Shown piece by piece: positions 17,882 through 25,865 of a DNA stretch of 32,987 bases (its first letter is position 1; each line of letters begins with the position of its first letter). Origin of the DNA: Candidatus Bathyarchaeota archaeon. GTDB lineage: Archaea > Thermoproteota > Bathyarchaeia > TCS64. The notes below the pieces were generated by a model, which saw only the letters and a program-made list of their open reading frames with translations, was not told where the DNA came from and did not search any database. The DNA is taken from NCBI GenBank assembly GCA_017883585.1, contig JADGNG010000012.1:1-32987 (forward strand), written 5' to 3'. The translations under genes were made by a program, and so were the position numbers.

Positions 17882-18348
17882 CGACTCTCCTTCAGCTGCT
17901 CAAGCTCGAAGTTCTCCGGACAGAGTAGGACGTCGTCGACCCAGATGCTAGTCTTCAGATCCTTTACGTGTGTGAGTCCCTTGATCGACTCCCTTAGTAT
18001 GTTCAGCTCCTTCATGCTCCGTAGGACGGCGATGGCGAAGATGTTCTGCATGCCCATGCTGGGTGTGCAGAAGACCACGCCGGGCTGCTTCCTCATCGAG
18101 GCGACCACCTCCTGAACGTCGACTGCGTCGACGTTCACCTCAAGGCTCGCGAGGCAGTCCATCCCCATTAGCCTGGGCTCTAGGAGAATGGTCGTCCCCT
18201 TCACGACGCCGTTCTTCTCCAGGCGCTGAAGGCGCTTAATGATAGTGTCAACGCTGACGCCGCACTCCTTGGCGATGTCGGCGAAGTTTGTACGGGCGTC
18301 CTTCTGTAGGTTTCGGAGCACCCTGACGTCAGTGTCGTCGAATTTCAC
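17878..18348 (-). CDS. Lrp/AsnC family regulator, type A, copy 2
   Basis: 156 aa; MKFDDTDVRVLRNLQKDARTNFADIAKECGVSVDTIIKRLQRL...CPENFELEQL. Confidence 0.92.
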   Translation of the reverse strand: MKFDDTDVRVLRNLQKDARTNFADIAKECGVSVDTIIKRLQRLEKNGVVKGTTILLEPRLMGMDCLASLEVNVDAVDVQEVVASMRKQPGVVFCTPSMGMQNIFAIAVLRSMKELNILRESIKGLTHVKDLKTSIWVDDVLLCPENFELEQLKESR

Positions 18349-18446
18349 TCAGGCACCACGTACGTACCGTATATACCAGCCTTTTAACGATGGCTATTTT
18401 CGGACAATTGGTTGCTAAAAGGTATTTTTCTGCGAACTTGTTTAGT

Positions 18447-18477
18447 TTGTCCGATTCAATTTTGAATAACCGGACAA
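18447..18477. promoter_or_regulatory. Nested inverted repeat TTGTCCG-ATTCAA-TT-TTGAAT-AAC-CGGACAA
   Basis: Outer 7-bp arms and inner 6-bp arms both perfect; a further CGGACAA at 18401-18407. Lies between the divergent lrpA2 and nitrilase-family genes. Confidence 0.45.
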
Positions 18478-18503
18478 TCTATGAAATGAAACGGGTGAGA
18501 AAG

Positions 18504-18521
18504 GGGGTCCTGAAAGACCCC
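18504..18521 (+). other. Hairpin GGGGTC-CTGAAA-GACCCC
   Basis: Perfect 6-bp GC-rich stem with 6-nt loop in a ~400 bp noncoding region. Confidence 0.35.
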
Positions 18522-18756
18522 TGCACAATTTCACTCTCCGTGATCGGTAAACGGCTCAAGCGTAGGGTCTCAGGCGTTTACATACGTTAAATCTTTACGA
18601 ATAATCGGATGGGACTTAAGGAGGGGTTTCTAACTGACAAAGCAGGGTTATGGAGTTCACCCTCAGGGCTTCGAATTTGTGACACATTCTCATTTAGAAA
18701 GTAGGCCAACACTGTTATCTACGCCATTTAGGCGGCTTAGCCTATAGGTGGAGGAG

Positions 18757-19509
18757 ATGCCGAACCCGCGCCTCGCCGCAGCCCAGTCGAGCTCCATCAG
18801 GGGTGACATCGAGGGAAACGTGGCACATCACGTGAAACTGGTTGAGACAGCTGCAAAACACGGCGTCAGCTTCATCGTCTTCCCGGAACTATCCCTCACC
18901 GGATATGAGCCCGATTTAGGGAGGGAACTGGCCCTGAAGGCGACCGACCCGAGACTGAATCCCCTCAGGGAGGTCGCCAAGGAAAAAGGTATAATCATTG
19001 TCGCCGGGGCACCGATGCTGAGCAACGCCGGGCTACACATAGCCGCATTCATCTACCGGCCCTCAGGCGACCCACTCGTCTACACGAAGCACCACCTCCA
19101 CAAGGGTGAAGAGTCGTTCTTCGCGCCGGGGAGGATTCACCCGATGGTCGAACTGGAAGGCGAGCAAGTGTCCCTCGCGATCTGCGCCGACACAACCCAC
19201 CCGAGCCACGCGGCCGAGGCGGCCAGGGTGGGCGCAGGCGTCTACGCAGCGGGCGTGCTCATCACGCCAAGTGGGATCGAGGCGGACTCGGCCCAGCTCA
19301 GGGGTTACGCCTTGAAGCACCACATGATGGTCCTGATGGCTAACCACGCCTCACCTACCGGAGGCTGGGCAACGGCGGGGCGGAGCGCCATCTGGGACGA
19401 GCAAGGTAGGGAGGTCGTAGTGGCTCCAGGGAGCGGAGAGGCCCTCCTGATCGCTTCTCGCGAGGGCTACGTCCTCCGTGGCGAGCGAATACGCCTTGAT
19501 AGAGGATAA
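18757..19509 (+). CDS. Carbon-nitrogen hydrolase (nitrilase superfamily)
   Basis: FIVFPELSLTGYEP (Glu), YTKHHLHKGEESFFAPG (Lys), VSLAICADTTHPSHAAEAA (Cys). ORF track starts at GTG 18748; ATG 18757 is an alternative start. Confidence 0.9.
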   Translation: MPNPRLAAAQSSSIRGDIEGNVAHHVKLVETAAKHGVSFIVFPELSLTGYEPDLGRELALKATDPRLNPLREVAKEKGIIIVAGAPMLSNAGLHIAAFIYRPSGDPLVYTKHHLHKGEESFFAPGRIHPMVELEGEQVSLAICADTTHPSHAAEAARVGAGVYAAGVLITPSGIEADSAQLRGYALKHHMMVLMANHASPTGGWATAGRSAIWDEQGREVVVAPGSGEALLIASREGYVLRGERIRLDRG

Positions 19510-20617
19510 GTTCTATCCACTGAAAGCCATAAGATCAGGTATGCTGGACTTTTCCCGGTTCGGTGAGACGCAGGTCGTTGACTGCCACGTCCACCCGTGG
19601 CCCCCGTGGAAAGCCGACGGGAAGCTGGACGAGACGGCGTTGAAAGCGAAGTCGGCGGAACTCTTGGAGACCATCACCTACGGTCGGTTGAGTCAGATGA
19701 ATGTCTATGGTAACCCCGACCACTCCGCCCTCTACCTCAAGGCGGTGAATCCGGGTCTCTTCTACGCGGGCGGCTATGCGCCGTGGAGCTTCGAGGCGAA
19801 GAGCTGGAAGGAAACCGATTGGCCCCGATACATCGAGTCCCTTGTGGCGCTTGGCTACGACGGGATCGGGGAGATGGGGGCAAAGCCCGTCACGCGCGAC
19901 AAGCACACGCTACTCGACTCCACCGCTTACGAGGGCTTCTGGAGTGCCTGCGAGGATGCGGGACTCCCCGTCGTCTGCCACGTCGGTGACCCCGAGGAGT
20001 TCTGGAGTGAGGAGCAGACACCCCCTTGGGCGAAGGCGCGCGGCTGGGGCTACTACAGGGGTGACTACCCCGCCCTCGAGGAGCTTTATGGGGAGGTGGA
20101 GCACCTCCTCAGCCGACACCCGAGGGTTAAGGTCGTCTTCCCCCACTTCCTTTTCCTCTCCCCCCACTTGGAGAGGCTCGACGACTTCTTCACCCGACAC
20201 CCAAACGCAAACGTCGACCTCACACCCGGCATAGAGCTCGTCTACAGCATAAGCCGCCGCAGGGAAGACTGGCGCTGCTTGTTCACCCGCCGTGCCGACA
20301 GGATACTACTCGGCACCGACATAGGGATGAGCAAGACAGTCAAGGAGCACCTCGCGCGTATCTGGATACTATGCATGTTCCTAGAGACGAGTGAGGAATT
20401 CTACACACCCGACTCCGCGGATGAGCTCCTCACCCGCTATGATGAGCCATTCATCGGCCTCGACCTGTCGAAGGAGACCCTGGAGAAGATATGTACGGGG
20501 AACTTCCATAGGCTCTGGGGTTCTAAGCCGAGGATTGTGGATGTGAAAGCCGCCGAAGCTGCCGCTGAGAGGCAGGGGCACATTGGCGTCGCCAAGGCCC
20601 TGAAGAATCTAAAATAG
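19478..20617 (+). CDS. Amidohydrolase_2/TIM-barrel metal-dependent hydrolase
   Basis: VVDCHVHPWPPW metal-binding HxH, VVCHVGDPEEFW, VVFPHFLFLSPHLERLDDFFTRHPNANVDLTPG, ILLGTDIGM. True start may be ATG 19541 (MLDFSRFGETQVVDCHVHP). Confidence 0.85.
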   Translation: MASEYALIEDKFYPLKAIRSGMLDFSRFGETQVVDCHVHPWPPWKADGKLDETALKAKSAELLETITYGRLSQMNVYGNPDHSALYLKAVNPGLFYAGGYAPWSFEAKSWKETDWPRYIESLVALGYDGIGEMGAKPVTRDKHTLLDSTAYEGFWSACEDAGLPVVCHVGDPEEFWSEEQTPPWAKARGWGYYRGDYPALEELYGEVEHLLSRHPRVKVVFPHFLFLSPHLERLDDFFTRHPNANVDLTPGIELVYSISRRREDWRCLFTRRADRILLGTDIGMSKTVKEHLARIWILCMFLETSEEFYTPDSADELLTRYDEPFIGLDLSKETLEKICTGNFHRLWGSKPRIVDVKAAEAAAERQGHIGVAKALKNLK

Positions 20618-20621
20618 TGAG

Positions 20622-21515
20622 TTAATCTTCACCTGTCTTATCGGTGGTTTTTGCCCGTTGTATTAGGTCCTTGACCGCTCCGGCGAGCTCCTCGCATGCT
20701 ACACGGCGTACTTCAACCGATCCGTCGACCTCGGCCTCGGCAACGAGCTTGTCGATCTCCCTCCTCTCGGCGATGACCTTCTCGAGTATCACACCTTTCT
20801 CTTGTTCATATTTCTTCTGGAGTGCGGCGAGCTCCTCGGCGAATATATCCTTGGCCACCTCCACCCCCTTCTCCGCGTCAGAGAGCCTCGACCTCGCGTC
20901 TTCCTCCATCTTCGCCTTGCTCTTCGTGAAGCGCTCTAGAAGTCCCACCTTCGACTCAAGCACCTCGTCCAGCTTGGCGCGGAGCGCTTCGACGCTGCTT
21001 GTCAGCTCCTTGAGATTGGTGTCCCTCCGGGTAGCCTGCTCCCTCAGCTTCTCACCGTGCTCATGCTCCGCGTGGAAGAGTTGGTCCTTGGAGGCGTGGA
21101 TGCCCATGATGTTTGCTTCCCTCGACGCCTCCTTCGCCTGCTCCGCCTTCAGCGCCGCCTCCACAGCCGAGACGATGCTGGCCCGCTCCTCGCGGAACTT
21201 TTCGTCCAGTTCGATGACCTTGCTCGTCTCGAAGTCGTCGAGTACGCTGCCAAGGCTTTTTAGCCACCTGTCGAAGTGCTGGTTGAAGGGCGCCATCGCG
21301 AATGTCTGAGAGCCGAGGGTCTCCAGCCCCGTAATGGTCCTGTCCACAACCTCCTTTGTGCTCTGCGCGCTGGTTCCCACGCGGCGAGGCCCAGAGGCGT
21401 GCTGTGTAGTCGCCTTCTTCGTCTTAGCTTTCTTCGGCCTATCGAAGCCCCTCGGCCTGTTTGAGCTGGTCCTTCCGGCGCTCGGTTGATAACCCATGTA
21501 GCTAGAAGGCGCCAA
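20622..21515 (-). CDS. Coiled-coil protein with basic, Pro/Lys-rich N-terminal tail; function unknown
   Basis: 297 aa; N-terminus RPRGFDRPKKAKTKKATTQHASGPRRVG, then long Ala/Glu/Lys heptad-like helix. Confidence 0.75.
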   Translation of the reverse strand: MAPSSYMGYQPSAGRTSSNRPRGFDRPKKAKTKKATTQHASGPRRVGTSAQSTKEVVDRTITGLETLGSQTFAMAPFNQHFDRWLKSLGSVLDDFETSKVIELDEKFREERASIVSAVEAALKAEQAKEASREANIMGIHASKDQLFHAEHEHGEKLREQATRRDTNLKELTSSVEALRAKLDEVLESKVGLLERFTKSKAKMEEDARSRLSDAEKGVEVAKDIFAEELAALQKKYEQEKGVILEKVIAERREIDKLVAEAEVDGSVEVRRVACEELAGAVKDLIQRAKTTDKTGED

Positions 21516-21546
21516 GGGAGTATTTCTGGGATCGGGCCTGGGGTGT

Positions 21547-21801
21547 TCAGTCCTTGGCCTCTTCGAGGGCTCGGGCTAGCTGGTCCGGGCACGAAGTGCC
21601 TCTGCCGCTGCAGTCGATGCCGCTGAGCCTCCTAATCACCTCGTTGATCTCCATACCCTCGACGAGATTGGCGACTCCCTGCAGGTTCCCCTCGCAACCG
21701 CCGACGAACTCCACGTGTGAGACACGCCCACAATCGATAGTGAAGAATATTCTCTCTGAGCAGACGCCTTCGGTGGTGTAAGACTTCTCCATTCTGATCA
21801 C
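21547..21801 (-). CDS. TSCPD domain protein (TIGR03905-like)
   Basis: 84 aa; YTTEGVCSERIFFTIDCGRVSHVEFVGGCEGNLQGVANLVEGM...GIDCSGRGTSCPDQLARAL. Confidence 0.9.
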   Translation of the reverse strand: MIRMEKSYTTEGVCSERIFFTIDCGRVSHVEFVGGCEGNLQGVANLVEGMEINEVIRRLSGIDCSGRGTSCPDQLARALEEAKD

Positions 21802-21856
21802 AGCGATGACGGGGAGTAGACGCCCCCTATCTTTATACCATTTCCCGGAAAAGGTG

Positions 21857-22021
21857 CTAACGCGGGTCGTTGTGGCGGGTGGCGTCGTAGAAGTAGTTCA
21901 TGTAAGTGGCGCAGCTCGTCTCTGGGCAAAGCCTGCTGCAGACGTATTCGGGGTAGACGACGAGGTCTTCATCGACCTCCTCTGCCTCAAACTCCTTCCC
22001 GCAGATCGCCTTGAGTCTCAC
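21857..22021 (-). CDS. Small Cys-rich protein (54 aa)
   Basis: GTG start; MRLKAICGKEFEAEEVDEDLVVYPEYVCSRLCPETSCATYMNYFYDATRHNDPR; Cys pattern C...CxxxCxxxxC; too short for the ORF track. Confidence 0.5.
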   Translation of the reverse strand: MRLKAICGKEFEAEEVDEDLVVYPEYVCSRLCPETSCATYMNYFYDATRHNDPR

Positions 22022-22113
22022 CAAGGGTGATCAAGACGGGGACGCCGCCGGCACTTTAAGGCGTTTCGATTTTACTTCAACTTCTCCCGCGATATCTTGA
22101 CGGCGAAGCGACA

Positions 22114-22242
22114 TCATTCGCCCCCGGTGAGTACGCTTTCCAGAACCTCGGCCTTAAGCGGAACCCCGAAGACAGCCTCGAGGGGCAGCTTCTCGACCCC
22201 GGCGCGCGCATTCACACCAGATAAGTGAAACGGGGCATCCAA
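22114..22242 (-). CDS. Possible small ORF or gene remnant (42 aa, TTG start)
   Basis: (M)DAPFHLSGVNARAGVEKLPLEAVFGVPLKAEVLESVLTGGE; protein-like composition but no recognised family. Confidence 0.25.
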   Translation of the reverse strand: MDAPFHLSGVNARAGVEKLPLEAVFGVPLKAEVLESVLTGGE

Positions 22243-22294
22243 CTGAGAAAATATCCTAAAAATCTAACTGGGATCAAGGCAACGTAGGCATAAG

Positions 22295-24457
22295 ATGAAA
22301 AAAGAGGCTCAACCCCAAGCCCCACATTTTATACGCGTTGAAGTGGAGTCAGGTGTACTCACAAGGACCGCGTGTTTTAGAATGCAAGGCAAGGAATGGG
22401 TGACGATCCGGAGGAACGTCTGCCAGGTCTGCTATTGCGACTGCGGTATGCTCACCTACATGAGGGGAGGAAAAGTCATCAAGGTCGAGGGGGACCCGGA
22501 TAACCCCCACAACAGGGGTGCCCTCTGCGCCCAGGGTCGCTCCGCCCGCCAGATGCTCTACAACCCCGACCGCCTCAAGTATCCCCTGAAAAGGGTAGAT
22601 GAGAGGGGTAGCGGGGAGTGGGAGCGCATAACCTGGGACGAAGCTATCGATACCATCGCCGATAAGCTCCTTGAGGTCAAGGGGAAATACGGCCCCGAGG
22701 CACTAGCCTTCGTCAAAGGGCCCACCCGGCAGATGATCGAGCAGGTCTTCCAGCGTTTCTGCTACGCCTACGGGACCCCGAACTACTCGGGTAACTGGAG
22801 CTTCTGCGTCGGCCCAAAGATGATCGGGTATACCTACACCTATGGGAAGACGCCACAGGGACCGCCCTACATGCCTTGGAGCGATTTCAGGAACTCGAAA
22901 TACATAATGCTCTTCGGCACAAACCCGGCTCTGAGCTTTATACATCGCTACCCTCGGATCATGTCGGACATCCTCGACGCGAAGGAGGCGGGGGCGAAGC
23001 TCGTCGTAGTCGACCCCCGCTTCACTGAGACGGCGTCGAAGGCTGACATATACCTCCCTATAAAGCCGGGGACGGACGCGGCCCTCATACTCGCCATGAT
23101 ACGGACAATCATAAGCGAGGGTTTGCACGACGCGGAGTTCGTCGAGAAGTACACCATCGGGTTCGAGAGACTGATGGAGCACGTCCAGAAGTACACGCCT
23201 GAGTACGCGGAGGAGATAACGGGGATACCCGCCGAGCGTATCGTCGAGGTCGCGAGGCAGTTCGCCACCGCGAAGCCGGCATGTCTCGACAGACGCGAAG
23301 GCGTACTCCACCACACCAACTCGACGCACACGCTCCGCGCCATGGCGATCCTCCTCGCCATCACGGGGAACGTCGACAAGCCGGGAGCCCTCCTCTTCAA
23401 CCCCGGGGTCAATCTCGCCAACATTACGCGAAAGGAGAGGCTCAAGGCGAGGCCCATCTGGGCGGAGAGGTTCCCACTGGTCGAGGACGCCACAGCAATC
23501 TTCGCCGAGGCCATACTAACCGGGAAGCCACATCTCATCAGGGCAATGATGTGCACTATAGCCAACCCCATCCAAGAGTACCCAAACACGACGAAGGTCA
23601 GGGAGGCGCTCGCCAGTCTCGACTTCCTCGTCGTCGACGACCTCTTCATGACGGAAACGGCGAAGATGGCGGATATAGTCCTCCCCGCTTCCACTTTCTT
23701 CGAGAAGACCGAGCTCTGCAAGACGCAGAACCTCGCCCTCACAAAGTACTTCCAGGTCAGTCATAGCGTGATGGAGCCGCTCTTTGAGAGCCTCCCGGAC
23801 TGGAAGTACATCTGCCTGCTCGCTAAGAGGATGAGGCTCGACGGCTTCGACTACGCTGACGAGGACGAGATCATAAACGAGATAATCAAGCCAGTGGGCG
23901 TGAGGGTAACTGACCTCGGGGAGTCAGGCGTTTACTCGGTGCCCTTCGAGATCGGGCTCCTCCGCAAGAACGGCTTCAACACCCCCTCGGGTAAGATCGA
24001 GTTGTACTCTTCGCAGCTTGAGAAACTCGGCTACGACCCGCTACCCAGCTATGTGGAGCCCCCCGAGACAAGGACTAGCCAACCAGACGCCGCGAAGAAG
24101 TACCCCTTCACCCTAATCACGGGCTCCAAGACCGCGGTCTACCACCACTCACAACAGAGGAACTACAGCTGGCTCCGCGGCTACGTCCCCGAGCCTATAG
24201 TTGAGATAAATTACAAAACCGCGTCACGCCTGAGTATCGGGGAAGGGGATCTCGTGATAGTCGAGGGACTCAGGGGCGAGGCGAAACTGAAGGCCAAGCT
24301 TACAACTGGCATCCGGGAGGACGTCGTCTCCGTCACCCACGGCTGGGAAGGGGAGTCGAATATAAACTACCTCACCGATGACACCCAACTCGACCCCATA
24401 GCCGCGATGCCCGCCTTCAGGACTATCCTCTGTAACATACGGAGGGCTGAGCCATGA
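22295..24457 (+). CDS. Molybdopterin (Mo/W-bisPGD) oxidoreductase, DMSO reductase superfamily
   Basis: 720 aa; [4Fe-4S] motif CQVCYCDCGM...GALCAQGRSARQMLYNPDRLKYPLKRV, WDEAIDTIADKL, NWSFCVGPKM, VVVDPRFTETASKADIYLPIKPGTDAAL, C-terminal molydopterin-dinucleotide-binding-type domain. Confidence 0.93.
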   Translation: MKKEAQPQAPHFIRVEVESGVLTRTACFRMQGKEWVTIRRNVCQVCYCDCGMLTYMRGGKVIKVEGDPDNPHNRGALCAQGRSARQMLYNPDRLKYPLKRVDERGSGEWERITWDEAIDTIADKLLEVKGKYGPEALAFVKGPTRQMIEQVFQRFCYAYGTPNYSGNWSFCVGPKMIGYTYTYGKTPQGPPYMPWSDFRNSKYIMLFGTNPALSFIHRYPRIMSDILDAKEAGAKLVVVDPRFTETASKADIYLPIKPGTDAALILAMIRTIISEGLHDAEFVEKYTIGFERLMEHVQKYTPEYAEEITGIPAERIVEVARQFATAKPACLDRREGVLHHTNSTHTLRAMAILLAITGNVDKPGALLFNPGVNLANITRKERLKARPIWAERFPLVEDATAIFAEAILTGKPHLIRAMMCTIANPIQEYPNTTKVREALASLDFLVVDDLFMTETAKMADIVLPASTFFEKTELCKTQNLALTKYFQVSHSVMEPLFESLPDWKYICLLAKRMRLDGFDYADEDEIINEIIKPVGVRVTDLGESGVYSVPFEIGLLRKNGFNTPSGKIELYSSQLEKLGYDPLPSYVEPPETRTSQPDAAKKYPFTLITGSKTAVYHHSQQRNYSWLRGYVPEPIVEINYKTASRLSIGEGDLVIVEGLRGEAKLKAKLTTGIREDVVSVTHGWEGESNINYLTDDTQLDPIAAMPAFRTILCNIRRAEP

Positions 24458-24855
24458 CCCAGAAGAAGGCGTTTCTGGTAAATATCGACCGATGCATAGG
24501 CTGCTACGCCTGTGAGATCGCCTGTAAGGATGAGAACGACCTCTCCCCTGGGATAAAGCGCGTCATGATCAGGATAGTTGAGGCGGGAGAGCTGAACAGG
24601 TCCTACGTCCCCGAGTTTAGCCTCGAGACGATTGATGTCTCCGGTTGCACACTCTGCCCCCAGCTGCAGATCGAGGGGAGGAGGCCCGCGTGCGTCAACA
24701 ACTGCCTCACCAACGCCTTGGACTTCGGAGACCTCGAGGAAATGAAGAAGCAGGCGGAGAAGATACGGGGCTTCAAGTTCGAGAAGGAGCAGAAGAAGGG
24801 CATCACAGTCTATGCTTCGAAGAAACCCCTAGACACCTTTCTAGCACCCGCCTAA
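24454..24855 (+). CDS. 4Fe-4S ferredoxin-type subunit of the Mo oxidoreductase (8-Cys form)
   Basis: 133 aa; CIGCYACEIACKDEND and CTLC...ACVNNCLTNAL; 4-nt overlap with the catalytic subunit gene. Confidence 0.9.
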   Translation: MTQKKAFLVNIDRCIGCYACEIACKDENDLSPGIKRVMIRIVEAGELNRSYVPEFSLETIDVSGCTLCPQLQIEGRRPACVNNCLTNALDFGDLEEMKKQAEKIRGFKFEKEQKKGITVYASKKPLDTFLAPA

Positions 24856-24899
24856 CATTTATCAACCAAGGCGCGAAGTGGAACCACGAGGTTCTTAGA

Positions 24900-25403
24900 A
24901 TGTCCGAATCGATAGAGAAGCTCATGGCCGCGTTCGCTGGGGAGTCTCAGGCGAACCGCAGATACCTAGCATTCGCGAAGAAGGCGGAGGAGGAGGGCCT
25001 CCCACAGGTCGCTAAGCTGTTCCGCGCAGCCGCGGAGGCGGAGACCGTCCACGCCATGAACCACCTCAGGATAGCGGGGAAGGTGGGCATGACGGTGAGT
25101 AACCTCGACGAGGCCATCAGCGGCGAGACCTTCGAGTACCGTCAAATGTACCCCGAGTTCCTTGCCATAGCACAGAAAGAGAAGAACAAGCAGGCTGAGT
25201 GGAGCTTCAACGTCGCTAACCAGGTCGAGGAGGTCCACGCGGGGCTCTATAAGAAGGCGCTGGAGACTCTGAATTCGAAGAAGCCCCTCCCAAACAGGGA
25301 CTATTACGTCTGCAAGGTCTGCGGGAACACGGTTGAGGGCGTGGCTCCCGAGAAGTGCGTCGTCTGCGGGGCGCCGCAAGCCCAGTTCCTCAGGGTTACC
25401 TGA
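24900..25403 (+). CDS. Rubrerythrin
   Basis: 167 aa from ATG 24900: AGESQANRRYLAFAKKAEEEG, EAETVHAMNHL, CKVCGNTVEG...CVVCGAPQAQF rubredoxin-like domain. The ORF track's longer 24645 start is not credible. Confidence 0.95.
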   Translation: MSESIEKLMAAFAGESQANRRYLAFAKKAEEEGLPQVAKLFRAAAEAETVHAMNHLRIAGKVGMTVSNLDEAISGETFEYRQMYPEFLAIAQKEKNKQAEWSFNVANQVEEVHAGLYKKALETLNSKKPLPNRDYYVCKVCGNTVEGVAPEKCVVCGAPQAQFLRVT

Positions 25404-25421
25404 GCTATAAAGTACGCGCGC

Positions 25422-25823
25422 CTAGCACTGCCCCCTGAGCAGGTCGGCGAACGACTCCCGCTCCCTAATGAGACGGGCCTCGCCACCTCGTACAATCACC
25501 TCGGCGGGCAGCGGCGCGCGCGTTCATGACCGCGAGCAGGGCACCCTCAGACACCCCGGTATGCTGCGATCCCTCACGAAGACGTCACTTGATTTGCAGA
25601 CCAGGCCATAGACGTCGACCACCTGCGTGCGCGCGCGGCGTAGAGTATCCGACTACGTGGGTACTGCTTAGTGAAAGCGTCCGTTATGCGCCTGTATTGT
25701 CCTAATTTTCTCCTCGCTATAGAGGTAGAGGGGCGTCCCGAAGCGTCGGGCCGCGTTTAGGGTGAAGACGCCGTCGACGTAAAGGTACCCGCCCCTGTTC
25801 TCGTATGGCCAATTTAGTGCCAT
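25422..25823 (-). pseudogene. lysA: Diaminopimelate decarboxylase pseudogene with large internal deletion and frameshifts
   Basis: Minus strand in pieces: MALNWPYENRGGYLYVDGVFTLNAARRFGTPLYLYSEEKIRTI / ITDAFTKQYPRSRILYAAR / QVVDVYGLVCKSSDVFVRDRSIP / [12 protein letters not shown] / [32 protein letters not shown]. These match the N- and C-terminal LysA blocks; the middle of the enzyme is missing. Confidence 0.82.
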
Positions 25824-25865
25824 GGCGTACTGCCGAATGTGCAGGGACGGATGGATAAAAGGAGG

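Noticed and set aside
18390-18590. 66-aa plus-strand ORF between lrpA2 and the nitrilase gene
   Set aside because: Overlaps inverted repeats and hairpin; no recognisable family, so the region reads as regulatory or noncoding.
24645-25403. 252-aa ORF covering ferredoxin tail plus rubrerythrin
   Set aside because: The extra N-terminus is an out-of-frame reading of the ferredoxin gene; the rubrerythrin start is ATG 24900.
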